Positions 23,072-31,807 of a DNA stretch of 64,000 bases are shown piece after piece. The stretch is from assembly GCA_005223045.1 (NCBI GenBank), contig NJBM01000015.1, forward strand, positions 1 through 64,000, given 5' to 3'. The notes beneath the pieces were generated by a model. It did not search any database. It saw only the letters and a program-made list of their open reading frames with translations, and was not told the origin of the DNA. This DNA comes from Planctomycetes bacterium B3_Pla. GTDB taxonomy: Bacteria; Planctomycetota; Phycisphaerae; Sedimentisphaerales; Anaerobacaceae. Each line of letters opens with the position of its first letter. The stretch's first letter is position 1. Made by a program: the position numbers and the translations under genes.

Positions 23072-25828
23072 ATGAACGATATGAAAAATTTAACACTAGT
23101 CTTAATGACAGTTGTTGTCTTAGCTGCAGCTTCGACTCCGGGTTTTGCTGTTGAATACTTTCTCAGGGCAGAACGTATAATCAAGACAGTGCCCGACAGC
23201 AACGGTGTCGCCATCCCAATGTGGGGTTTTGCCGCTGATTCCTCCTTCGACGCTAACGATGGGCAGGTTACCGTCCCGGGACCAATGCTTACAGTGCCGG
23301 TGGGTGATCCGAGCCTGACTATTCACCTTGACAACAACCTTACTGTTCCGATTTCCATCGTTATCAACGGCCAGAACGCTGTTATGACGCCAGTGCGAAA
23401 CCCGGATGGTCGTATCCGCTCATTTACGCACGAAACGGAGCCCAACAACCCTGCGCCGGTAAACTATACTTGGGCAAATGTGCGCCCGGGAACTTACATC
23501 TACCAGAGTGGTACACATCCTGCCGTGCAGGTTCAGATGGGTTTGTACGGCGGCGTCGTTAAGGATTATGCTGCCGGCAACGATTCAATTGCCGGCTACG
23601 TATATCAGAATATTCCTTATGAAGTTGGTGTACCTTTGTTCTTCAGCGAGATAGATCCGGCACTGCACAATGCTGTGGACACAGGCAACTACGGTCCTGG
23701 CCTGGCGATGACGAGCACAATCGACTATGATCCCAAGTATTTCCTGATTAATGGACAGGCATTTGTCCCAGGTCAGGCTGCGTTGTCGGCGGGAACATCC
23801 GGGGGCGGTACGTTGCTTCGATTGTTCAATATGGGGCTCGATACGAGATGTCCGCTCTTGCAGGGCAGCCACATGAAATTAGTTGCCGAAGACGGACAAC
23901 CGTACCGATACCCGAAAGAGCAGTATGTCGTTTCTCTACCGGCGGGAAAAACGATTGACGCGATGGTGGCATTTCCGTCAGCCGGCACATATCCGATATA
24001 CGACCGAAGACTGGGATTGACCAATGCTCAGGCGACCCAGGGTGGGATGCTCGCACACCTTGACGTTGGGCCTGGGAATTTCTGGCCGGTCATCAATTCT
24101 GTATCAGCTACGCCTGCTTCAATTCTGGATACCCAGACGAGTCAGCTCTTGGTAAGCGCCAGCGATACGGATGGACCTGCACCTCTGAGCTATAGCTGGA
24201 ACGTGCCTCTCGGCGGTGGAAGTCTAAGCGATCCGACGATTGCGAATCCCGTTTATACTCCGCCGTTTATTGCCGGAACCCAGACCTATACTCTAACGGT
24301 CACTGTTTCAGACAGCCTTCACATTGACGTTGCAAATGTCGATGTGACAGTAACAGGCTATGTTCCCCCGGTTGAGGTGATAGTAGATAACCTGGATGCC
24401 GAGACATCATCTGTAGGAGTCTGGAGCCCCTCAGGCGCATCGGGCTTCTGGGCAACGGATTCGGTCTGGGCCAATGATGCCGGTGATAGTTATACATTCA
24501 ACGCCAACCTTGCGCCGGGAAATGCTTATGCGGTTTATGGATGGTGGACCGCATGGTCCAGCAGGCATACTGCGGTGCCATACGAAATCCGCAGCGGCGC
24601 CACACTGCTCAATACTGTAAATATGAATCAGCAAGCCAACGGTGGACAGTGGAACCTGCTTGGTGCGTATGTCTTTAACGATGCCGCCGCAAGCGTTACT
24701 GTCCTGGCGACCCCCGGTGCTTCCACCTGCGCCGATGCCGTAAGGTTCGTGCCCCTGGGAACGCTGCAAAGTCTGACTATTACCGGCGCGCCAACTGTTT
24801 ACGAGGGCACCACTGCTAATTGTGCTGCGACAGCGACTTTCTCGGGCGGGCTGTCACTGCCGGTTCAGCCGCAGGTGTGGGGGGTTGATGTCGCTGAAGC
24901 AAGCATCAGTCCGATCGGCGTGGTTACTGCCGGCATGGTCGCTGCCGATACGCCGGCTGTGATTACCGCTGAATACACTCTCAACGGAACCACCGTGAGC
25001 GATACGCATAACATGACCATACTCAACGGCGGCGGCGTACCCGTTGAGGTGATAGTTGACAACCTGGATGCCGAAACATCGTCTGTCGGTGTCTGGTCTC
25101 CATCGGGTGCAGCCGGCTTTTGGGCGACGAATTCAGTCTGGGCTAATGATGCCGGTGATAGTTTCACGTTCACGCCCAACCTCGTGCCCGGAACCACTTA
25201 TGAGGTCTATGGATGGTGGACTGTATGGCCCAGCAGAAACACTGCAGCGCCATACGAGATCCGCGACGGTGCTACCCTACTGGATACTGTCAATGTGAAT
25301 CAGCAGCTCAATGGCGGCCAGTGGAACCTGCTTGGTACGTACACCTTTACCGGAACTGCAAGCGTTGCTGTCCTGGCAAGCCCCGGCTCATCTACCAATG
25401 CCGATGCCGTAAGGTTTGTGCCCGTGACAACGCCGGTTGAGGTGATAGTGGACAACCTGGATGCGACAACATCGTCGGTCGGTGTGTGGTCTCCCTCGGG
25501 TGCGTCCGGCTTCTGGGCGACGAATTCGGTCTGGGCAAATGATGCCGGTGACAGCTTCACGTTTACCGCCAACCTTATGCCAGGAACCAATTATGAGGTA
25601 TACGGATGGTGGACTGTGTGGCCCAGCAGAAACACTGCGGCGCCTTATGAAATCCGCACCGGCGCGACACTGCTGGCAACTGTCAATGTAAACCAACAAC
25701 TCAATGGCGACCAGTGGAACCTGCTCGGCACGCATACGTTTACCGAGATCGCCGGCAGCGTTACTGTCTTAGCCAGCCCGGGTTCCTCCACCTGCGCCGA
25801 TGCCGTAAGGTTTGTGCCTGTTCCATAA
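23072..25828 (+). CDS. Cupredoxin protein 3: no copper ligands, golvesin C-terminus
   Basis: 918 residues from ATG 23072 (AGGAG at 23060; the TTG at 23054 is not credible) with a signal peptide ending 'AASTPGFA'. Residues ~30-345 align by landmarks with the two preceding cupredoxins (VPGPMLTVPVGDPSLTIHLDN, then 'PISIVINGQ' and GTYIYQSGTHPAVQVQMGLYGG), but all copper positions are changed in both domains. A PKD/Ig-like domain follows (~350-425), then three golvesin-like domains with a linker (from 434), identical in layout to the end of the giant protein. It is probably a structural, non-enzymatic partner that anchors the cupredoxin complex to the matrix or to the giant protein through shared golvesin modules. 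This role is inferred. Confidence 0.85.
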   Translation: MNDMKNLTLVLMTVVVLAAASTPGFAVEYFLRAERIIKTVPDSNGVAIPMWGFAADSSFDANDGQVTVPGPMLTVPVGDPSLTIHLDNNLTVPISIVINGQNAVMTPVRNPDGRIRSFTHETEPNNPAPVNYTWANVRPGTYIYQSGTHPAVQVQMGLYGGVVKDYAAGNDSIAGYVYQNIPYEVGVPLFFSEIDPALHNAVDTGNYGPGLAMTSTIDYDPKYFLINGQAFVPGQAALSAGTSGGGTLLRLFNMGLDTRCPLLQGSHMKLVAEDGQPYRYPKEQYVVSLPAGKTIDAMVAFPSAGTYPIYDRRLGLTNAQATQGGMLAHLDVGPGNFWPVINSVSATPASILDTQTSQLLVSASDTDGPAPLSYSWNVPLGGGSLSDPTIANPVYTPPFIAGTQTYTLTVTVSDSLHIDVANVDVTVTGYVPPVEVIVDNLDAETSSVGVWSPSGASGFWATDSVWANDAGDSYTFNANLAPGNAYAVYGWWTAWSSRHTAVPYEIRSGATLLNTVNMNQQANGGQWNLLGAYVFNDAAASVTVLATPGASTCADAVRFVPLGTLQSLTITGAPTVYEGTTANCAATATFSGGLSLPVQPQVWGVDVAEASISPIGVVTAGMVAADTPAVITAEYTLNGTTVSDTHNMTILNGGGVPVEVIVDNLDAETSSVGVWSPSGAAGFWATNSVWANDAGDSFTFTPNLVPGTTYEVYGWWTVWPSRNTAAPYEIRDGATLLDTVNVNQQLNGGQWNLLGTYTFTGTASVAVLASPGSSTNADAVRFVPVTTPVEVIVDNLDATTSSVGVWSPSGASGFWATNSVWANDAGDSFTFTANLMPGTNYEVYGWWTVWPSRNTAAPYEIRTGATLLATVNVNQQLNGDQWNLLGTHTFTEIAGSVTVLASPGSSTCADAVRFVPVP
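24371..25825 (+). repeat. Duplicated golvesin block, copy 2
   Basis: 1455 bp, the counterpart of 18917-20371 in the same orientation. No net insertion or deletion separates the copies over 485 codons. Just past the stops, both genes have a GATGAAAT/TAATGAAAT segment and a hairpin, so the similarity may extend into the 3' end. Confidence 0.9.
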
Positions 25829-25847
25829 GGAAATCGTAATGAAATTC

Positions 25848-25883
25848 GGATAGCGGCAGACATTTCTATATCTGCCGCTATCC
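25848..25883 (+). terminator. Strong 13-bp hairpin after cupredoxin 3
   Basis: GGATAGCGGCAGA and TCTGCCGCTATCC form a perfect 13-bp stem around a 10-base loop. The T-tract is poor (ACATTTG), so it could be a terminator, an attenuator or an mRNA-stabilising hairpin before the lipoprotein gene 24 bp downstream. Confidence 0.7.
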
Positions 25884-25906
25884 ACATTTGAATGGCAGGA
25901 GCAAGA

Positions 25907-26398
25907 ATGATTTCAAAAAGCTTGTCTGCGGTGCTCATTTCAGGATTGATAATCCTTGCAGGCGGCTGCGCCGGAAACAACAGAGAAGTCGTGGAAACAC
26001 AACCGTCTTCCCTTTTTGTTGACATCCCGGAGCCTGCCGGGAACGACGGTCAGTCTGAATGGAGCCGGTCCGAAGCGGATTGGGGTATTAAGGTTGAATC
26101 CGCCAGGCTTAGTGCGGCAGGGTATATGGTTGACTTTAGATTCCGCGTGTTGGACGCCGCCAAAGCGGCACAAATATTCGACCGGAAGGTCATGCCATAC
26201 ATGATAGACCAGACCACTGGCGCCAGGTTTATCGTACCGAATCCTCCGAAAGTCGGACAACTCCGGAGCGGCGGGAACATAAAGGAAGGCAAAATCTATT
26301 TTATCTTCTTTGCAAATCCGGCGAAGTACGTCAAGAGCGGCAACAAAATTACAGTTGAGGTCGGTGATTTCAAAGTTCAAGACGTAGTTGTGAATTAG
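25907..26398 (+). CDS. Small lipoprotein of unknown function
   Basis: 163 residues from ATG 25907 (AGGAG just upstream; preferred to 25892). The signal peptide ends in the lipobox LAGGC with lipidated Cys21. The mature domain (~60-163) is a single beta-rich unit ('GIKVESARLSAAGYMVDFRFRVLD' ... FFANPAKYVKSGNKITVEVGDF). No named family is recognised. It is last in the exported-protein group, 78 bp after the cupredoxin-3 stop, and probably sits on the outer membrane or faces the periplasm. It could be an assembly partner of the cupredoxins, but there is no direct evidence. Confidence 0.8.
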   Translation: MISKSLSAVLISGLIILAGGCAGNNREVVETQPSSLFVDIPEPAGNDGQSEWSRSEADWGIKVESARLSAAGYMVDFRFRVLDAAKAAQIFDRKVMPYMIDQTTGARFIVPNPPKVGQLRSGGNIKEGKIYFIFFANPAKYVKSGNKITVEVGDFKVQDVVVN

Positions 26399-26485
26399 AT
26401 GGAAGTAATTCGGTAACCTGCCGAGGGTAATGGACATAAGCAATATGAAAGAGACGATTACATACAGTGATATCGCGAGTCCAAC

Positions 26486-26506
26486 GACATACCGCCGACG
26501 TATGTC
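26486..26506 (+). terminator. Inverted repeat after the lipoprotein
   Basis: GACATAC, a 7-base spacer, and GTATGTC. There is no T-tract. It is a possible weak terminator or protein site between the lipoprotein gene and the next promoter. The rest of 26399-26576 shows nothing else. Confidence 0.3.
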
Positions 26507-26578
26507 CATAACCCGGTTTATGGCTGATGTTTGCGACGACGGCAGCCAACCACCGTTGACAGTGCGTGACATTCCTAT

Positions 26579-26645
26579 ATAAGGATTTTGCTTATTACAA
26601 TTAAGGATTCTCCCTATTGTTAAGAACCTTCCCGAGCAATATGAT
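26579..26645 (+). promoter_or_regulatory. Promoter with two-box operator, copy D (polysaccharide region)
   Basis: Upstream box ATAAGGATTTTGCTTAT, main box AATTAAGGATTCTCCCTAT, ending at 26619; -35 TTGTTA (26617-26622), exactly 17 bp, -10 TATGAT (26640-26645). It is the best overall copy. The two boxes are 22 bp apart, two helical turns. The ATG at 26714 is 68 bp from the -10. It may start the whole polysaccharide transcript. Confidence 0.75.
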
Positions 26646-26713
26646 CCGAAACATCATGGACTAAAGTATTGAATTGTGATGCATAGTTTTTGCATACCAG
26701 AAACAGGAGAATT

Positions 26714-27736
26714 ATGATGAAGTTACCATATATGATCAAACGTGGGTCATTAGCCGTTGTGATTGTCGGCTCCCTTCTAATCAGCGGATTCTTCCCGCAA
26801 GTCGTGTTTGCTCTGCCTATAGACGAAGCCTTCCAGTCGGTTACCGACCTGCTGGTGGCCAGCCAATACTCGGCTGGAACCTGGGCGGACGAAGAGGACT
26901 TTACAGGCTCGATTGTGGCCGGACTGGCCTATGGCTATGAGATCACAGGGGATGCCGGTTGTATGACTGCCTGCACGCTTGGTGCAGACTACTGCATCGA
27001 TGCCGCCGGCGGCAATTTCTTTGGCGATGAAGCCTATGCCTTGGCCCGGGTCACTGACATTACGCAAGATCCGGCTTATGCCGATGCCGTGCTGAAGTTC
27101 TACAACGGGCTCGACACGCATAAGTACATCGCCGGTTTTAGCGCGACCGATCGTTCAAACGCGGTGTTCTATATAGCTCATCACGCGGTAGCAGCGCACA
27201 AGGTCGGGGCAAAGGATGCGGGAATTTGGCGCGAGGCCCTTATTTATTATCTCTCTCTGATTGAGGATGATCTTGCTTACTATCCGGTTATGAGTCTTGG
27301 GGTCGCCACCTGGGCGCTGGCCCGGACCGGGCCGATGGATGATACGAGGATGGACCCTGATGGTTTGGGCCAGGCCTATTGGGCGGATGCAAGACTGAGC
27401 GATTTGCCGGACTTGCTTTCGAGCCATCAGGTTCTTTCCGGCGGCTATGCAGGCTCTTTCTACCACCGATTCGACCACACACCGGCGGGGCCTGGTTTTG
27501 AGGCGAGCGGCTACACTGAAGATGCCATCTTTGGTGCCCTCGGCCTGATTGCAGCCGATGAGGTAATAGCAGCGCCCGAGGATACAGGGTGGGATTTTGA
27601 TCCGGAGATTCGGAATGCCAGAGAGGCACTGACGGCCTCCGTGTCTCCCAGTGGTTTCGTCTGGAGCCACATTTGGGTGCGTACCGGCAGCATCGCATGC
27701 TACGTGTACGGCGGCGAATTGCTTGAGGCATTGTAG
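26714..27736 (+). CDS. Exported helical-toroid-like protein
   Basis: 340 residues from ATG 26714 (AGGAG at 26706). The signal peptide ends near 'FFPQVVFALP'. The body shows repeated helical pairs with Gly-Thr-Trp and Ala-Leu-Ala turns ('VASQYSAGTWADEEDFTGSI', DEAYALARVTDITQDPAYADAV, 'VMSLGVATWALARTGPMDD', GYTEDAIFGALGLIAADE), as in alpha/alpha-toroid proteins (prenyltransferase-, glycoside-hydrolase- or lyase-like). No catalytic residues can be fixed. It is first after motif copy D and is followed by a small exported protein and the polysaccharide export genes, so a role in trimming or handling the polymer in the periplasm or outside is a reasonable inference. Confidence 0.7.
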   Translation: MMKLPYMIKRGSLAVVIVGSLLISGFFPQVVFALPIDEAFQSVTDLLVASQYSAGTWADEEDFTGSIVAGLAYGYEITGDAGCMTACTLGADYCIDAAGGNFFGDEAYALARVTDITQDPAYADAVLKFYNGLDTHKYIAGFSATDRSNAVFYIAHHAVAAHKVGAKDAGIWREALIYYLSLIEDDLAYYPVMSLGVATWALARTGPMDDTRMDPDGLGQAYWADARLSDLPDLLSSHQVLSGGYAGSFYHRFDHTPAGPGFEASGYTEDAIFGALGLIAADEVIAAPEDTGWDFDPEIRNAREALTASVSPSGFVWSHIWVRTGSIACYVYGGELLEAL

Positions 27737-27776
27737 TTGATCCTGAACCACAGGAAAATTGAACAAGGAGATAGTC

Positions 27777-28100
27777 GTGAGTGAGATGTGCATGAGCAAT
27801 AAAAAAAGAAAAGTAGGTTCTTGGCGTGGGATTGTGCCGGGTGCATTGGTTCTGACGGTTTTGGCGGGACTTGGTACGGCAGGTTATGCAGCGGCTTCGA
27901 GCAGCAGTTCGCAGGCGTTGCAGCCGGACCAGATGAGCATCTTTGATCCCTTTATGTTGAGCAGCACGTTGGTAACTGCCGCCGCAAGTAGTGGTTCAGG
28001 CTCTGTTCATTCAGGCAGCATACTACTGTCCGATCGGCCTGCGATACGCATACCGTCGAGGCCGGTTTTGCGGAGTCCATTTCGGCCGCCGTTGTTTTAG
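27777..28100 (+). CDS. Small exported Ser/Pro/Arg-rich protein
   Basis: 107 residues from GTG 27777 (AAGGAG six bases upstream; ATG 27786 is an alternative). It has a hydrophobic signal segment (IVPGALVLTVLAGLGTAGYA), then a Ser-rich stretch ('ASSSSSQALQPDQMSIFDPF') and a C-terminal basic tail rich in Arg-Pro (SRPVLRSPFRPPLF). It is unlike any enzyme and probably periplasmic or surface-bound. It sits between the toroid-like gene and the export lipoprotein gene. Function unknown. Confidence 0.55.
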   Translation: MSEMCMSNKKRKVGSWRGIVPGALVLTVLAGLGTAGYAAASSSSSQALQPDQMSIFDPFMLSSTLVTAAASSGSGSVHSGSILLSDRPAIRIPSRPVLRSPFRPPLF

Positions 28101-28353
28101 GCTCCTCAGGTAGCCGGGCATCAGCCGACGAGCCGGTATTGTTTGACGCAGGGTGGTAGGTTGTTTGCATTGATACAAGTGTAATTCCGTTGGAAGCATA
28201 ACGCCGTGCGTCGTGTTATGAAACTGGAGACTTGATTGAGAGGATTATCACAGGTGTCTTCAAAGACCAAGCCGTAATTGATTAATGAGTCCAGGGTGAC
28301 GTGGCGCAGGAATCCGGCACGCACCATAAATGGTTTGTTAGGAGGCTTTTAAA

Positions 28354-29538
28354 GTGAACTTCGTGAATTGTAGTCCGGCAGGTCCGTGCACATCAAAGAC
28401 TCAAGCCGTCTTTTGTCTGTTGTTGGTCTTACTGTTCTCTGTCTGCTTTGTTGGCTGTAGCGACGAAGTAGTTCCGCCTTCGGCCGAGCAGTTGACTCGG
28501 TTCGAGGACGCCGGTCCTCGGCGGCCAAGTGTTGATATGGATCGTCTGGTGAATGCCAGAATAGGCGGAGGTCCCCACCGTGTGGCGCCCGGCGAAGTGC
28601 TTGAGCTGACGATGCCGACCATATTGCAGGTTGTTACGGCGGAAGAACCGGAAATCTCCGGGATGACGGCTCCGTATGTGTGCCGGCTCAGTGAAGCCGG
28701 GACCATCACACTTCCGGTGGTCGGCGAAATCGAAGCGGCGGGAAAGACTCTCGCTGGGATAGAATCAGCCATCGTTAATGCATTCCACCCCGAGTTTACG
28801 GTGTCTCGTCCCTCAGTGTTTGCCCATGTATTGGAGTACAAGACGGCCAATGTCTCGGTCACAGGAGCCGTCAATAAACCTGGTCTCTATTCCCTGCGCA
28901 GTGATCAGGCGTCTCTTGTCGCCCTTCTTATGGAAGCCGAGGGCATAGTTGAAGAAGGAGCAGCTTTCATCCAAATAACTCGTGCTGACGAAGCCGTGGG
29001 CAGAGCGCTATATGAGCCTGATTTGAAGGATGGCCCGGAAATTGCCGGGCAGATCAAGTCGCCGAAATCTCAAGAATCCAGATCCCTTGTCCTGCCGGTC
29101 AAAGGACTCAATATCCCCTTTGCCGATGTTGCGCTGCGGGACGGTGACAGGGTCATCGTCGAACGACTCCGGGAGCCAATGATTACGGTTGTCGGGCTCG
29201 TCAACAAAGCGGGCAATTTCCCATATCGTCCGGACGTGGAATACAACCTGATGCATGCATTGGGATTTGCCGGAGGATTGAACATGTCGGCCGAGCCTCG
29301 CTATGCCACTGTATATCGACTCGCAGCCGACGGCACGACTGTCAGTGCTATCTTCAATATTGCAGGCATTGCAAAGAGCGCAGATCCCACGGATGCTTTG
29401 CGTGTCCTTCTTAAGCCGTATGACGTTGTCGCCGTGGAACATACGCCGCGAACCCGTGCGAAGGTATTTTGGGACAGGGTATTCAGATTCTATATCAGCA
29501 CTTATATACGCCCCGAAGACGTTTTCGGAGATGACTGA
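28354..29538 (+). CDS. Polysaccharide export lipoprotein (Wza-like)
   Basis: 394 residues. The GTG start at 28354 follows GGAGG. It is a lipoprotein (lipobox at FVGC, Cys35). A Poly_export domain at ~75-160 contains the typical 'AGTITLPVVGEIEAAGKTL'; two SLBB-type domains follow (VTGAVNKPGLYSL at ~170, 'VVGLVNKAGNFPYRPD' at ~290), and an amphipathic C-terminal helix (VFWDRVFRFYISTYI) may cross the outer membrane, as in Wza. It exports the polymer together with the Wzc-like kinase whose gene overlaps its end. The 253-bp upstream stretch (28101-28353) holds no gene, only a possible leader; no motif copy is present there. Confidence 0.92.
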   Translation: MNFVNCSPAGPCTSKTQAVFCLLLVLLFSVCFVGCSDEVVPPSAEQLTRFEDAGPRRPSVDMDRLVNARIGGGPHRVAPGEVLELTMPTILQVVTAEEPEISGMTAPYVCRLSEAGTITLPVVGEIEAAGKTLAGIESAIVNAFHPEFTVSRPSVFAHVLEYKTANVSVTGAVNKPGLYSLRSDQASLVALLMEAEGIVEEGAAFIQITRADEAVGRALYEPDLKDGPEIAGQIKSPKSQESRSLVLPVKGLNIPFADVALRDGDRVIVERLREPMITVVGLVNKAGNFPYRPDVEYNLMHALGFAGGLNMSAEPRYATVYRLAADGTTVSAIFNIAGIAKSADPTDALRVLLKPYDVVAVEHTPRTRAKVFWDRVFRFYISTYIRPEDVFGDD

Positions 29539-31807
29539 TCAGAACAGGAGAAGGACAAGAGGTAGCGACGTGATAAGCCAATACGAAAATAACCGAACGT
29601 TTGCAAGAGATGCGCTGCAAGGCGGGCCGAGGTCTGCGGGAATCACGTCCGAGAGCCTTGTCCAGATTATGTGGCGGGGCCGCTGGCTGATCTTGCTGGC
29701 GACAATTTTGGCGGTGGCGGCGGCTGTCGTTTATCTTGTCAAGGCCACGCCAATCTATAGCAGCACATCCAGAATATACGTCGAGCAGAGCGGGCCAAAG
29801 ATCTTCAGCGAGACAGAAACGAGCGTGATGACCCAATCCAAGAATTATCTCTACACCCAGTCCGAACTGCTCAAGTCCACACCAATTGTTGCCGCTGTTC
29901 TCGATGTTCCCGGCATAGCGCAGATGAAAACACTTGCCGGAGTGGACAACTCAATTGCGTACTTGAAGAAAGAGCTGGACGTTAGCGTAGGCAAGAAGGA
30001 CGACATCATCAGCCTGTCGTTCAATTCGCCTTATCCCGCCGAAGCCGCCCAACTGATAAACGAGGCTGTTGACTCCTACATAACTTATCACGCAACCCGC
30101 AAACGCAGCACTTCGGCAGAGGTTTTGAAAATCCTTCAAAGCGAAAAAACCAAGCGCGGCAAAGAGTTGACAGAGAAACTCACGACGATGTTAGACTTCA
30201 AGAAAGAGAACGAGGCGTTGGCATTTGAAGGCAGCCGGGGCAACATTGTTATCACGCGACTTGAACGGCTGAGCCAGGAATTGACAGAGGCTCAACTGGC
30301 CACAATCGAAAGCAAATCCGCCTATGAATCCGTTGGGGAGATGGTCAGTGACCCGGTCAAGCTCAAGCAATTCATCGAGGCGCAGCGCGCCAGGGGCATA
30401 TATGTCTCCACCGACAGTGCAAAAGCATCACTCAGATCCAAACTCGATCAATTGGAGCTTCGCCGTGCAGACCGTCGCCGCCAGCTCAAGTCCAGTCATC
30501 CTGCGGTTATGGCCTTAGAGACGGAAATCGCCCATGTAAAAGCACAAATAGCCGACCTCGATGCTGAATTCGCGCGTGCCCAGCTTGCCGTGGCTGAGCA
30601 ACAGTACGTCAGCGCCAAGAAGAAGGAAGGTCAAATAGCCAAGTATCACAACGAGCAGCGAAAACAGGCCCTTGATCTTAACGAGCAACTCGCCCAGTAC
30701 ACCATATTGCAGTCCGACTGGGAGCAGACAAGAAGGCTGTGCGACATTCTCGACGAACGGATCAAGGAACTGAACGTCACAGAAGACGTCGGCGCCCTCA
30801 ACATTAGTATCCTCGAAGTTGCGCGTGCGGCCGACAAACCCTCTGAACCCGAAAAGGCCGCATGTCTGGCCAAAGCCCTGATAATGGGTTTCATGCTCGG
30901 CATCGGCCTGGCGCTTCTTCGTGACTGGATGGACCACAGGCTGCACTCAGCCGAAGAAATTTCGGCTGTTCTCAATCTGCCAATTCTGGGTGTGGTCCCA
31001 TCGATGCCAAGAAGGCTTAGCATTGCAGATCGAGGCCAGAAAGTCCACAAGGATTCCGACTCTCCCGTGGCCGAGGCCTACCGTACGATACGCACAGCCG
31101 TATTCTTTGGCGCGCCCAAGAACCAGGCAAAGACGATACTTGTTACCTCACCCGCTCCGGCCGACGGCAAGACGACCCTGGTCAGCAACCTTGCCATCGC
31201 GATGGCGCAGGCCGGACAAAAGACACTCATCATCGACGGTGATTTCCGAAAACCTATGCAGCAGAAAATCTTCAATGTCAACCACGGGGACGTGGGGCTT
31301 AGCAGCACGCTGGCCGGGATTACAACGTCCGGCGAAGCGATCCGGCCCACCGAAATCGAAGGCCTGGAATTGTTGCCGTGCGGGGCGAGCGTGCCCAATC
31401 CGTCCGAGCTGCTCAATAGTGACGGTTTCGCTCAGCTCCTTGAGATTCTCTCGGACAGATATGACCGCGTCATTATTGATTCGCCGCCGGTCATGCCCGT
31501 CACCGATGCTCAGATACTTGCTGCGATCTGCGACGTGACACTTCTCGTTCTGAGGGCCAAGAAATCAACCAGAAAGACCAGTCAACAAGCCAAAGACGGG
31601 TTGTCAAGCGTGGGCGCCCATATCCTCGGGGCGCTCGTAAACGATGTGCAAGGAAATGGCCGCTACGGTTATTACAACGGCTACGGCCGCAACGGCAAGA
31701 AGAAGACCGGCAATAGAGAGCCTGCGGCGGGCGTCAGAAGGACCGTCGTTTCGCCGTCTCGAATGGCCAAGGACAGCAGATGGCGGACTCCGTTAATGAA
31801 AACATGA
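29531..31807 (+). CDS. Wzc-like polysaccharide co-polymerase and BY tyrosine kinase
   Basis: About 758 residues. N-terminal Wzz domain with two membrane helices ('WLILLATILAVAAAVVYLVK' near 50 and ALIMGFMLGIGLALLRDWM near 460), a long periplasmic coiled coil between, and a C-terminal bacterial tyrosine kinase: Walker A 'APADGKTTLVSN' (~540), Walker A' LIIDGDFRKPM, Walker B VIIDSPP, and a C-terminal Tyr cluster (GRYGYYNGYGR, ~710). It controls chain length and export by cyclic autophosphorylation. The frame extends upstream inside the export gene; I take ATG 29531 (8-bp overlap), but GTG ~29571 has a better ribosome site. The next gene encodes the opposing phosphatase. Confidence 0.93.
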   Translation: MTDQNRRRTRGSDVISQYENNRTFARDALQGGPRSAGITSESLVQIMWRGRWLILLATILAVAAAVVYLVKATPIYSSTSRIYVEQSGPKIFSETETSVMTQSKNYLYTQSELLKSTPIVAAVLDVPGIAQMKTLAGVDNSIAYLKKELDVSVGKKDDIISLSFNSPYPAEAAQLINEAVDSYITYHATRKRSTSAEVLKILQSEKTKRGKELTEKLTTMLDFKKENEALAFEGSRGNIVITRLERLSQELTEAQLATIESKSAYESVGEMVSDPVKLKQFIEAQRARGIYVSTDSAKASLRSKLDQLELRRADRRRQLKSSHPAVMALETEIAHVKAQIADLDAEFARAQLAVAEQQYVSAKKKEGQIAKYHNEQRKQALDLNEQLAQYTILQSDWEQTRRLCDILDERIKELNVTEDVGALNISILEVARAADKPSEPEKAACLAKALIMGFMLGIGLALLRDWMDHRLHSAEEISAVLNLPILGVVPSMPRRLSIADRGQKVHKDSDSPVAEAYRTIRTAVFFGAPKNQAKTILVTSPAPADGKTTLVSNLAIAMAQAGQKTLIIDGDFRKPMQQKIFNVNHGDVGLSSTLAGITTSGEAIRPTEIEGLELLPCGASVPNPSELLNSDGFAQLLEILSDRYDRVIIDSPPVMPVTDAQILAAICDVTLLVLRAKKSTRKTSQQAKDGLSSVGAHILGALVNDVQGNGRYGYYNGYGRNGKKKTGNREPAAGVRRTVVSPSRMAKDSRWRTPLMKT

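Noticed and set aside
18917-25825. Golvesin repeats as a CRISPR-like or transposon repeat
   Set aside because: The repeats are in frame, long, protein-coding and lie at the ends of two exported-protein genes, with no spacers, inverted ends or transposase.
28101-28353. Possible riboswitch in the leader of the export gene
   Set aside because: I looked for the cyclic-di-GMP (GEMM) core and other conserved strings; none is present. Only short weak inverted repeats are seen.
29559-29575. GAGGTAGCGACGTG resembles the ops element used by RfaH
   Set aside because: Only the core GGTAGCG matches; it lies inside the kinase start region, not in a leader, and no second match occurs upstream of the operon.
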